64,000 bases of DNA, taken from Eubacterium_G segne (GTDB lineage Bacteria; Bacillota; Clostridia; Lachnospirales; Lachnospiraceae). How positions within the stretch are numbered: position 1 is the stretch's first letter; every line of letters starts with the position of its first letter. Position numbers and translations under genes: made by a program. This document shows, piece by piece, positions 38,507-46,025 of the stretch. The DNA lies in assembly GCF_014287775.1 (NCBI RefSeq), contig NZ_JACOOZ010000006.1, positions 62,001 through 126,000 of the forward strand, written 5' to 3'. The notes under the pieces were generated by a model. The model was not told the origin of the DNA and did no database searches. It saw nothing but the letters and a program-made list of their open reading frames with translations.

Positions 38507-39624
38507 TGTTTAAGTATATAATGATGCAATGGAAACACAAAAAAATAATATTAAGTCTTATGGTGATTGGATTTTTTGTAGGAAGTCTGTTTCTTTCGGT
38601 GGGAGCGAGCCTTGTAAAAGAAAATTATAATTACATATTAGACTGCAATTCCGGAGATTATTCTAAACAATTAAATATTGACATGAAAATTAATGAGGGT
38701 CTGAACATTGAGAAAATTAAAAGTATTTTTCAGAAATTAGGTAAATATGGGGAGATACAAATTTTATCCCTTGGAGGAGTGGAAACAGATAATGGAGTTT
38801 TGCAGATTGTTCCTGTGGAAGCTAAAAATCAGGGTGATTGGCATATACCGATTATTAATGGAAACTATTTAGACGGACAATGTGGTCAGGTTGTTTTAGG
38901 AAAAGATGCAGCTGATGCTTTGAAGTCGAAAAAGGGAAAAAATGTGAGTATTAATGGTAAAAAATATAATGTTCGGGGGATTTGCGGAAGGGAAAACAGA
39001 GAAACAATATGGGATAATGCCATATATATGGAATTTGAAGACTACATATCATCATTTGGCAATGATTTTTATAATCCACAAAAAAAGAATAATTACATAA
39101 TGGTATTAAAAAATGGAAAAGATGAATTTATTAATGAATTTGGTGATATTGAACAGAAGTTAAGTAATTATGGTGTTGAAATAGTATATGAGGAAATGGA
39201 AAGGAATATAGATGGAAGTTCATTAGACAATTCCATAGCTATTACAGCCATAGCATCGTGTCTGGTATTTTTTATCGCAATAATTAATATTATTAATCTT
39301 ATGAATTATTGGATGATGGAAAGAAAAAAAGAAATAGGAATTATGAAAGCAATGGGAGCATTAAACGGATTCATTATAAAGTGGGTTGTTGTGGAAATGA
39401 CCATGATTTCTTCAATGGGCGCAATATTAGCTTTGTTTATTCAGTTTGTAATTAATGTGCTTTTCAAATCTATGCTTGTAAGTTATGGTGTGAATATCAA
39501 TTTATCCTTTACAAATCTTTTATTAGCAATATTAGTATCCGCATTATGTGGGGTTATTTCAGCGCTTTTAATAGTTCGTAAAAGTGTTATGTTTAACCCA
39601 ATAGAAGTTATTTCATGTGAGTAG
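38503..39624 (+). CDS. MacB/FtsX-type ABC permease 1
   Basis: 373 aa. One N-terminal membrane segment (about 15-35), a MacB-type extracytoplasmic domain (about 40-240), and three C-terminal FtsX segments with MMERKKEIGIMKAMGA, the coupling helix that contacts the ATPase. Type VII ABC systems of this kind extrude peptides or transmit mechanical signals. It overlaps the upstream gene by 4 bp. Its stop (39622-39624) lies within TAGGAGGAAA, the left edge of the 88-bp repeat array. Confidence 0.85.
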   Translation: MMFKYIMMQWKHKKIILSLMVIGFFVGSLFLSVGASLVKENYNYILDCNSGDYSKQLNIDMKINEGLNIEKIKSIFQKLGKYGEIQILSLGGVETDNGVLQIVPVEAKNQGDWHIPIINGNYLDGQCGQVVLGKDAADALKSKKGKNVSINGKKYNVRGICGRENRETIWDNAIYMEFEDYISSFGNDFYNPQKKNNYIMVLKNGKDEFINEFGDIEQKLSNYGVEIVYEEMERNIDGSSLDNSIAITAIASCLVFFIAIINIINLMNYWMMERKKEIGIMKAMGALNGFIIKWVVVEMTMISSMGAILALFIQFVINVLFKSMLVSYGVNINLSFTNLLLAILVSALCGVISALLIVRKSVMFNPIEVISCE

Positions 39625-39626
39625 GA

Positions 39627-39883
39627 GGAAACAAAATGAACGAAGTTCATTTTTCAGGATGTTTCCGACGAAATGCCGCTGACCGAAGGGAGGGGGCACT
39701 ACATATTACGAAGGGGAAACAAAATGAACGAAGTTCATTTTTCAGGATGTTTCCGACGAAATGCCGCTGACCGAAGGGAGGGGGCACTACATATTACGAA
39801 GGGGAAACAAAATGAACGAAGTTCATTTTTTAGGATGTTTCCGACGAAATGCCGCTGACCGAAGGGAGGGGGCACTACATATT
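39627..39883 (+). repeat. three tandem 88-bp repeats between the two permease genes
   Basis: Copies start at 39627, 39715 and 39803. The first two are identical; the third differs by one C-to-T and ends early at 39883. Each holds a ribosome-binding-like purine run, an ATG, and the hairpin AAATGAAC-GAA-GTTCATTT followed by TTTTT or TTTTTT. The array is bounded by the 10-bp direct repeat TAGGAGGAAA (39622-39631 and 39886-39895). Each ATG opens a frame starting MNEVHF; 88 is not a multiple of 3, so frames change from copy to copy. Confidence 0.93.
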
Positions 39884-39902
39884 ATTAGGAGGAAATATGA
39901 TT
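39813..39902 (+). other. possible leader ORF in the last repeat copy
   Basis: An ATG at 39812-39814 opens a frame starting MNEVHFLGCFRRNAADRREG and ending at a TAG just inside permease 2, whose start it overlaps. It could couple or damp translation of that gene. Whether it is made is unknown. Confidence 0.3.
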
Positions 39903-41108
39903 AGCATTATTTTGAAAAGTTTTAAGATTCATAAGAAAAAAAGTGTCCTTAACATAATTCAGTTTTCAATTGCATTTTTTTCTTTGCTGTTAAGTATTTG
40001 TATGGTGCAGCAGGTTTTGGAATATAGAAGAAACATTGAATCAATTATGGATTCAGATACGGTGCAAATGTCAGTTACAGAGGATGAAAGTGATGACGAA
40101 GAGGACGGAGAAGTTGTAGGAAAGGAGCCACCAAAAACTCAAAAAGATAAATACAGCACCATATATGACGAAATAAAAAGTGATACAAATGTCTCTATCG
40201 GTATTTTAGACAATATTAGTGTTTATGATGAAAATAATATGGTTGACAATGCTATTATGGTAAATAAAGATTTTATCAATATGGCAAAGTGGAAATTTCA
40301 GGATGGCAACATAGAAAAATTGGTAAATTACAATGACGATGATGTTATTCCTGTTATTGTTAGTTATTCATTAAGGGATAAATATAAGCTTAATGAAAAA
40401 TATAACATAGAATATATGATAGATGAGGATACATATAATGCCACTATTATGGTAGTGGCTGTTGCAGATAAAAATTCTTATATATTTACAGGGAATGCCA
40501 CATGTATTTCGGATACTATTAAAAATAAAGAAGATTTTATGGTATTTCCTAAAATAGCAGATTTTTCTGATTTGGCTTATGAGAATAATGTTTTAATCAA
40601 GGCAAATAGCGATATGGAGAATATTGAGGACAGATTATCAGATGAATATGAAAATGTAGGAAAAAACATACAGTTTATTAGCCTGGAAAGTCAGATTGAA
40701 CAATATTACAATAAACAGAAAACAGTTATTTTAGCTACAATGATATTTGCAATTATAATTATTGTTTTGTCATTGTTAGGAACAATTGGAACAATATTGT
40801 CTAATCTGGTGCTAAGAAAACGGGAATTTGGTATTCATTATGCCATGGGATTATCAAAAAAACATTTGCTTATTATGACATTAGGGGAAGGTATGGTTAT
40901 GTTTTTCATTAGTTTTGTAATCTCTATAGCAGGGAGTCTTGCAGTAACATTCTTTATGGCATCTGAGGGCTTTAAAATAACATTAGAAAATGTGGCAATT
41001 ACACTGCTCGTTATGATTGTATGCATGGTTGTATGTGAGTTGCTACCTATGAGAAAAATTGCAGGTCAGGAACCGGTAGAACTTATAAACGAAGGAGCAG
41101 GCAAGTAA
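39897..41108 (+). CDS. MacB/FtsX-type ABC permease 2
   Basis: 403 aa from the ATG at 39897, which has TAGGAGG 4-5 nt upstream; an ATG 48 bp earlier lies in the repeat and has no role. An N-terminal membrane segment (about 20-42), an acidic extracytoplasmic domain with an unusual Glu/Asp-rich stretch near 55-75, and three C-terminal FtsX segments with LRKREFGIHYAMGLSKK as coupling helix. It pairs with permease 1 as a heterodimer (inference). The ATPase starts 2 bp after its stop. Confidence 0.85.
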   Translation: MISIILKSFKIHKKKSVLNIIQFSIAFFSLLLSICMVQQVLEYRRNIESIMDSDTVQMSVTEDESDDEEDGEVVGKEPPKTQKDKYSTIYDEIKSDTNVSIGILDNISVYDENNMVDNAIMVNKDFINMAKWKFQDGNIEKLVNYNDDDVIPVIVSYSLRDKYKLNEKYNIEYMIDEDTYNATIMVVAVADKNSYIFTGNATCISDTIKNKEDFMVFPKIADFSDLAYENNVLIKANSDMENIEDRLSDEYENVGKNIQFISLESQIEQYYNKQKTVILATMIFAIIIIVLSLLGTIGTILSNLVLRKREFGIHYAMGLSKKHLLIMTLGEGMVMFFISFVISIAGSLAVTFFMASEGFKITLENVAITLLVMIVCMVVCELLPMRKIAGQEPVELINEGAGK

Positions 41109-41109
41109 A

Positions 41110-41799
41110 ATGAATATAATTGAGTTAAAAAATATTAATAAATTCTTTGGAGAAAAAGAAAGCAGACAACAAATATTAAAAAATATTTCTATAAACATTG
41201 AAAAGGGTGAAATGGTAGCCATTATGGGACCATCAGGTTCGGGAAAATCAACAATGCTTAATGTTCTGGGATTATTAGATAATAATTATTCAGGAGAATA
41301 TATGTTGGACGGGATAGAAGCGTCAAAATTAAGCAATAATGAATTGGCAATGGCTAGAAATGAAAAAATAGGTTTTGTATTTCAGAATTTTAATTTAATA
41401 AAAGAATTATCTGCAAAAGAAAACGTAAAAATGAGTCTTATATTTTCAAATATTTACAAAAAGGGTAAGGAAAAAATCAGTAAAAAAGTAATGGATAAAA
41501 GTTCTTCTGACATCTTAGAAAAGGTTGGATTGAAAAATCACGAAAACAAGAAACCGGGACAGTTATCAGGTGGTCAGCAGCAGAGGGTGGCAATTGCCAG
41601 AGCATTAGTTAATAACCCGGAAATAATTTTGGCAGATGAGCCGACAGGGGCATTAGACAGCAAAATAGGCGAGGAAATAATGAAAGTATTTCTTAAATTG
41701 AATAATCAGGGGAAAACGGTTATAATTGTAACTCATGATGAAAGAGTCGCACAGATGTGTGGCAGAACCATACATATTAAGGATGGGGTGGTTCAATAA
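41110..41799 (+). CDS. MacB/LolD-type ABC transporter ATPase
   Basis: 229 aa. Walker A is GPSGSGKST, Q-loop VFQNFNLI, signature LSGGQQQRVAIARAL, Walker B IILADEPTGALDS and H-loop VTHD, all intact. The family powers FtsX-fold permeases that export peptides or confer peptide resistance. There is no regulator or BceRS-type sensor beside it, so an export or self-protection role tied to the peptide gene at 37145 is more likely than a bacitracin-type resistance module (inference). Confidence 0.92.
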   Translation: MNIIELKNINKFFGEKESRQQILKNISINIEKGEMVAIMGPSGSGKSTMLNVLGLLDNNYSGEYMLDGIEASKLSNNELAMARNEKIGFVFQNFNLIKELSAKENVKMSLIFSNIYKKGKEKISKKVMDKSSSDILEKVGLKNHENKKPGQLSGGQQQRVAIARALVNNPEIILADEPTGALDSKIGEEIMKVFLKLNNQGKTVIIVTHDERVAQMCGRTIHIKDGVVQ

Positions 41800-41819
41800 A
41801 GTCGTAGGAGAGTGTTAGG

Positions 41820-42437
41820 ATGACAGAAGAAGAAAAGATGATTAGAGGCATGATTTATGATTCATCAGATAAGGTTCTTGCAATGAAGCGTACAAATGCC
41901 CATAAGTTGTCAAAGGATTATAATGATACATATGAAGATGAAGTGGAAAAAAGAGAGGAGATACTAAAAGGATTATTGCCCAATATGGGAAAGGGCACAG
42001 CCATTCAGGGACCGGTACAATTTGATTATGGAGTAAATACTGTCTTTGGAACAAATTGTTTTGTTAATTTTAATCTGGTGGTTTTGGATTGCTGTCCGGT
42101 TATTATAGGCAATGATGTGTTAATGGGGCCTAACTGTACATTGGCAACACCAATTCATCCAATGTTAATAGAAGAGCGTAAAGTTAAGTTTAAGGAAGAT
42201 GGCACACCATATGATGAAGAATATGCGGCACCAATTAATATTGAAGACGGTTGCTGGCTTGCATCAAATGTAACAGTGTGTGGTGGCGTTACCATAGGAA
42301 AAGGTGCCATTATTGGAGCAGGAAGTGTGGTTACCAGAGATATTCCGGAAGGAGTGTTTGCAGCAGGTAATCCATGCAGGGTAATTCGGAAAATTACAGA
42401 AAAAGATTCAATAAAATACAGGAAAGAATTATTTTAG
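41820..42437 (+). CDS. sugar O-acetyltransferase (maltose/galactoside acetyltransferase family)
   Basis: 205 aa left-handed beta-helix acetyltransferase. The N-terminal cap (MIYDSSDKVLAMKRTNAHKL) and hexapeptide repeats (IEDGCWLASNVTVCGGVTIG, GAIIGAGSVVTRDIPEG) are those of Maa/LacA enzymes; the catalytic His is in ATPIHPM. It acetylates glucose, maltose or similar sugars with acetyl-CoA. It follows the ATPase by 20 bp with AGGAGAG, perhaps co-transcribed, but it has no clear link to the transport module. Confidence 0.9.
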   Translation: MTEEEKMIRGMIYDSSDKVLAMKRTNAHKLSKDYNDTYEDEVEKREEILKGLLPNMGKGTAIQGPVQFDYGVNTVFGTNCFVNFNLVVLDCCPVIIGNDVLMGPNCTLATPIHPMLIEERKVKFKEDGTPYDEEYAAPINIEDGCWLASNVTVCGGVTIGKGAIIGAGSVVTRDIPEGVFAAGNPCRVIRKITEKDSIKYRKELF

Positions 42438-42458
42438 TGGGAAAAATCTTCGGGGGGA

Positions 42459-42619
42459 TGGTATAATAGGTTTATCAGATGAGAGCGGTAATATATGGTA
42501 TTGAGGGGCATAATTAATTGGAGAAAATTATATTAAAAAATGAATTTGAAATAGTAAAAGAAGAGCTAAGAAATCGAATCAAATGGTTACAATTGATTTT
42601 TTGAAGAAAGGGGAACGTA
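42459..42619 (+). promoter_or_regulatory. promoter and short leader before the Lys-rich secreted protein
   Basis: TGG followed by TATAAT (42462-42467) is an extended -10. A possible 28-codon frame (TTG at 42518 to TGA at 42602-42604) lies in the leader; it may be a gene scrap. AAGAAAGGGG precedes the next ATG. Confidence 0.4.
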
Positions 42620-43060
42620 ATGTATAAAAAATTATATTGCAAGCATAAAATGAAAAAATATTTGATTGTTATATTGATAATGTTTAGTGGTCTAATATTT
42701 AATGCATATAACGTAAATAACGTTTATGCCGGGTCGGATAAAACAAACATGACAACGAGTAGCAGGAAAGTAACAGTTAAAGTATTAAAGGCTACAAAAA
42801 AACAAATTAAAATTAAGATTAAAAATAATGGGAAAAAAGATTTCTATTTTTCAGAATTGTTTGTTTTAAAGAAACATGGAAAGAATAAATGGAAAAAAGT
42901 GAAATTCAGTGAGAAAGCAGTGTTCTGTAAAACGATAGTGGCGGGGAGTGGCAAAAGCGTTACTGTAAAATTAAAATGGAAAAAATTCTTTGGAAAGAAT
43001 TTGTCTAGAGGAAAGTACAAAATTAAGTTTGTAAAAACAAAATCATTTAAAATTAAATAG
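42620..43060 (+). CDS. small secreted Lys-rich protein with a bacterial Ig-like fold
   Basis: 146 aa. Signal peptide (about 1-37, ending VYA), then one domain of about 100 residues. Its YFSELFVLKKHGKNKWKKV and RGKYKIKFVK strands resemble the bacterial Ig-like domain of many small secreted Firmicute proteins. About a quarter of the mature protein is Lys, giving a very high charge. It could bind wall polymers or act as an antimicrobial or toxin-neutralising protein; none of these is shown. It lies just upstream of the toxin graveyard and may belong to it. Confidence 0.6.
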   Translation: MYKKLYCKHKMKKYLIVILIMFSGLIFNAYNVNNVYAGSDKTNMTTSSRKVTVKVLKATKKQIKIKIKNNGKKDFYFSELFVLKKHGKNKWKKVKFSEKAVFCKTIVAGSGKSVTVKLKWKKFFGKNLSRGKYKIKFVKTKSFKIK

Positions 43061-43079
43061 TGAAATGGTTAGTTATTAA

Positions 43080-43214
43080 GTTGTACTAAATGTTGGAAAT
43101 TTATTTTCATATGTAGATGAGAAAAATCACTTCTATCGTGACAGAGAAGGGAAAAAATACGTTAAACTGGAATTTGTATCATTTGACTTTAGCGGGTATC
43201 CATATATGAATTGA
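43080..43214 (+). pseudogene. gene fragment without start codon
   Basis: An open frame of 44 codons encodes LFSYVDEKNHFYRDREGKKY and ends YPYMN. No start codon or ribosome binding site is seen, and a stop precedes it, so it looks like the 3' end of a lost gene, as is common in polymorphic-toxin loci. Family not recognised. Confidence 0.4.
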
Positions 43215-43339
43215 ATAAAGGGCGTTGTATATTTAGGTTAGTGGAGCTTAAGTGTATAATTTAATCAGAGAAAATGATGAAATCTGGAAAATGCGCTGAG
43301 GCTATAAGATACATACAGGCAAAGTCATAAAAGGAGTGG

Positions 43340-43519
43340 ATGTCAGGTATGAAAAGTAATCAACTAATTGATTTTTTAGAAAAAAGAAGGCAGGAAATAT
43401 ACAAAGATGAACGAAGCATATTGAAAGAATATGATGAGTTGCTTATGAAATACGGAGTAGTGAGGGGATATGATGGCGTAACATATAGTGACCTACAAGG
43501 CAACGGAAAAGGCATATGA
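43340..43519 (+). CDS. small helical protein upstream of the Rhs tip, unknown
   Basis: 59 aa from ATG 43340 (GGAG 3 nt upstream) or 56 aa from ATG 43349. It is charged and helix-rich (LIDFLEKRRQEIYKDERSIL). The last 10 codons overlap the Rhs ORF in another frame. It may be the N-terminal remnant of a longer gene joined to Rhs DNA by recombination, since its final residues (DLQGNGKGI) come from Rhs sequence read out of frame. Confidence 0.4.
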   Translation: MSGMKSNQLIDFLEKRRQEIYKDERSILKEYDELLMKYGVVRGYDGVTYSDLQGNGKGI

Positions 43520-44492
43520 TGTCTGGTACTTTTATGACAGCAATGACAGCGTTATCGGTTTTGAGTACAGCCAGATAAGTGAAATGGATAACAGCCTGAA
43601 GAAGACAAGGGTATACTATGAGAAAAATCTTCAGGGAGATGTCATCGGACTTCTGGATGCAAGAGGGACAGAAATCGCTACTTATGCATATGATGCGTGG
43701 GGAAATATAACTGACACGGTATGTTATGAAGGAAATGAGACTGCATACGCATTAAATCATATAACATATCGAAGTTATTACAGGGATGAAGAGACGGGAT
43801 TTTATTATCTGCAGAGCAGATATTATGATACTAATATTTGTAGATTTGTTAATGCAGATGATACGGAAATTATAGGAATTAATGAAGGAAGTATATTTAA
43901 AGATAATTTATATGTTTATTGTAATAATAATCCAATAAAATATATTGACCCTAGTGGATATTGGGTAGTTTCAGCAGGAATTGAGTTGGGTGCTGCCTTT
44001 GTATTAGGACTTTATGTTATGGTGGGTGTAAATTATGATGGAACAAATTTATCAGTAACACTTGCATTTGGAGTACTTTGTATTACTAATGCGTCTGCAT
44101 ATATTAGTGGTTATCTTGCGTATTATCCTAAAAAGAAGAATGTAAATAGCTTAAATGGAATTGGTTTGTCAACAGGAGCATCGTTTAGTGTTGGTATACA
44201 TCTATCTGGTTCAGGAGCTGCAGAACTATCACAAAATGGAAATGGATTTTCAGCAAGTGTTGGTTATGGAGCATCTTTTGCACCTATTCCGTATTGGCAA
44301 GTTAAAGGTGGATGGACTTGGACAATAGTTAAATGGAAATTATCTAGTATAAAAAATGGGACATCAGTAACAAAATCTCATATAGGTGCTAAAGTTAAAG
44401 TGACAAAATATTCTCAATATACCAATATATATATTTATGCGATGAAAAAAACGATTCGTGTATATAATAATAAAAATATAAGGATATATTAG
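43488..44492 (+). CDS. Rhs C-terminal fragment: core end plus toxin-like tip
   Basis: 334 aa from a GTG that follows a stop in the same frame; no signal, no N-terminal Rhs shell. Residues 1-157 are the end of the Rhs core: NLQGDVIGLLDARGTEIATY, YDAWGNI, YYRDEETGFYYLQSRYYD, NNPIKYIDPSGYW. DPSG at about 153 marks the usual boundary where variable toxin domains start. The tip (158-334) is Gly/Ser-rich with hydrophobic stretches (IELGAAFVLGLYVMVGV, ASFSVGIHLSGSG) and a basic C terminus; no known nuclease or deaminase motif is seen. It is either an orphan tip kept for recombination or decayed; a pore- or membrane-acting toxin is inference. Confidence 0.75.
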   Translation: MTYKATEKAYDVWYFYDSNDSVIGFEYSQISEMDNSLKKTRVYYEKNLQGDVIGLLDARGTEIATYAYDAWGNITDTVCYEGNETAYALNHITYRSYYRDEETGFYYLQSRYYDTNICRFVNADDTEIIGINEGSIFKDNLYVYCNNNPIKYIDPSGYWVVSAGIELGAAFVLGLYVMVGVNYDGTNLSVTLAFGVLCITNASAYISGYLAYYPKKKNVNSLNGIGLSTGASFSVGIHLSGSGAAELSQNGNGFSASVGYGASFAPIPYWQVKGGWTWTIVKWKLSSIKNGTSVTKSHIGAKVKVTKYSQYTNIYIYAMKKTIRVYNNKNIRIY

Positions 44493-44494
44493 TT

Positions 44495-44944
44495 ATGAAT
44501 ATTGGAAAAAAATTTTTTAAACATATTAAAATAGTAAATATCTTAGTATGTATCTTTTTAACGATTGTATTGGTGCCGGCAATGGTAATGAATATATGTG
44601 AAGGAAAGTGGAAAATTGTTCTTTTGTGTATATTGGCGATAGAAATGGGGGGAGGAATAATGCTCTTTCTTTTTAGACATTATCAAAATATGGTAATAGG
44701 GGTTCATTTAGTGAATGGTGAAACAGTGGAGATTGTTACTAATAAGGAGATTTTTCGTTACAAGATAGGGCAAGTATCAAAAATAGAAAAAGAGTCAGGT
44801 CGAATATGCATATATTGTTGTGGAGAAAAGGGAGAAAGAAAATTCACTTATCAGACGATATATTTTGTAAAAGAGCATATGCCCGACATTAAATCTTGGA
44901 AAAGAAAGTTAATTTATACTACATTTGTTGGATTTGATGAGTAA
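44495..44944 (+). CDS. 2-TM membrane protein, candidate immunity protein of the Rhs tip
   Basis: 149 aa. Two membrane segments (about 13-34 and 38-60), then a soluble beta-rich domain (about 62-149) with a PH-like pattern. It starts 2 bp after the Rhs stop, the position of cognate immunity genes. A membrane location would fit a tip acting at the membrane. Family not recognised; assignment rests on position. Confidence 0.6.
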   Translation: MNIGKKFFKHIKIVNILVCIFLTIVLVPAMVMNICEGKWKIVLLCILAIEMGGGIMLFLFRHYQNMVIGVHLVNGETVEIVTNKEIFRYKIGQVSKIEKESGRICIYCCGEKGERKFTYQTIYFVKEHMPDIKSWKRKLIYTTFVGFDE

Positions 44945-44989
44945 AAAATAAAGAATGAAAGTGTTAAATAACAAGTTGTAAGTAAGATG

Positions 44990-45353
44990 CAACATTTATA
45001 ATATCATAAAATGTTGTGCCTTGCTGGTTTAAAACTCACTAGCCACCTGCATAGCAGGAGACTAGTGAGTTTTAACTTATGGGTCGTGCCCCTGTTGAGT
45101 CCGCAAAGCGTGCGAAACATAAACCACCCGCTATGCGGGTGCGCGGTAGATGTTATACAAAAAATCACATTTCCATTTATAATAAGGTTGTTCAAGCCGA
45201 TTATAAACGAAAGGAAAGGTGATTTTAATGGCAAATAAGACAAATGATGTGTAAGTATCACATAGTATTTATCCCAAAGTATATGAGAAAAGCAATATAT
45301 GGAGCATACAGGGAAAATACACGTGATATATTGATAAAACTATGCGAAATGAA
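44990..45353 (+). mobile_element. IS200/IS605-type element remnant, left end plus 5' part of tnpA
   Basis: Left-end structures typical of single-strand-transposing elements: a small dyad CAACATTT/AAATGTTG (44990-45016); a long hairpin AAAACTCACTAG/CTAGTGAGTTTT (45031-45073) with inner CCTGC/GCAGG; and CACCCGC-TAT-GCGGGTG (45125-45141). AAAGGAAAGGTGA and an ATG at 45228 then lead into tnpA. The element stops after about 40 codons; the right end is missing. Confidence 0.75.
45228..45353 (+). pseudogene. tnpA: truncated and frameshifted IS200-family transposase
   Basis: The frame starts MANKTNDV and meets TAA; after a 2-nt shift it continues KYHIVFIPKYMRKAIYG and DILIKLCEMK, the conserved N terminus of IS200 TnpA. 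The HUH and catalytic Tyr region is absent. Non-functional. Confidence 0.8.
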
Positions 45354-45902
45354 ATAATAGATGAGTTGATAGTTAACAGTACTTGCCCTACAAATTCGCT
45401 TTCAATTAAAATACCTGTTACCTATGCTCTGCGGTTAGTTCAGATAAATTGGGCAGACATTATGTTTGCAATAGAAAATGATTATTTTGATATTGAAGCA
45501 GCAGTTGAATATGCCGTGCATTTAATGGAACTGGATCAAAGTGATGATTTAATAATAGAATTGGCGTGTATAAAGGCAAATGAGTTGATTCGAGAAGAAA
45601 TAATAGAAAACTATATAAATAAATTTGTTGAACGAACAACAGTTGAAGAAAGACAAGAAGCAAAAGATAAAATACTTTATGCTGTTATGAATTATTTGTA
45701 TGAAAACAAACAAATCTTCGAAAACCCTGCTACAGTTATTGAAGTAGTGTATGATGATTTTGGATTTCCAGAATCAATGAAAAAGGTTGTTAGTTACATA
45801 CCTTCGAAAAATGAGTTGGATAAAGAAAACAATTTATTTTATAATAATTGGAGTGAATATTTATTACAGCAAAGAAAAAAATTAGTGCGATTGAAAAGGT
45901 AG
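45342..45902 (+). CDS. DUF2247-like protein, possible toxin-immunity gene, 5' end altered by the IS remnant
   Basis: 186 aa soluble helical protein. YALRLVQINWADIMFAIEND and IEAAVEYAVHLMELD resemble DUF2247-type proteins found beside toxin genes; the match is from memory and uncertain. The only early in-frame ATG lies inside the transposase remnant and has no ribosome binding site, so the native 5' end was probably lost or replaced by the insertion. It ends 30 bp before a terminator. Its linkage to the Rhs tip suggests an orphan immunity gene (inference). Confidence 0.55.
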   Translation: MRNEIIDELIVNSTCPTNSLSIKIPVTYALRLVQINWADIMFAIENDYFDIEAAVEYAVHLMELDQSDDLIIELACIKANELIREEIIENYINKFVERTTVEERQEAKDKILYAVMNYLYENKQIFENPATVIEVVYDDFGFPESMKKVVSYIPSKNELDKENNLFYNNWSEYLLQQRKKLVRLKR

Positions 45903-45929
45903 ATTAAAAGAATACTGTGGAATATAATA

Positions 45930-45973
45930 AAAAACAGGACTACCGGTATTATGTACTGATTAGTCCTGTTTTT
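45930..45973. terminator. bidirectional terminator
   Basis: AAAAACAGGACTA pairs with TAGTCCTGTTTTT and continues in a 9-base T-run, between the DUF2247-like gene and convergent argG. Confidence 0.9.
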
Positions 45974-46025
45974 TTTTGAAAACGGAATGTTTTTCATGGG
46001 AAAATCCAAACCGAATTCTCAAATA

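Noticed and set aside
39673..39858. Open frame across the repeats as a 61-aa gene
   Set aside because: It arises from reading repeat copies in shifted frames; its two halves are the same DNA in different frames, and its start has no distinct ribosome binding site.
39627..39883. Possible CRISPR array from regularly spaced repeats
   Set aside because: The 88-bp units are directly contiguous and nearly identical with no variable spacers, and no cas genes are present.
45004..45261. Overlapping open frames on both strands at the IS left end
   Set aside because: They result from the palindromic hairpins of the IS200 remnant and match no protein.
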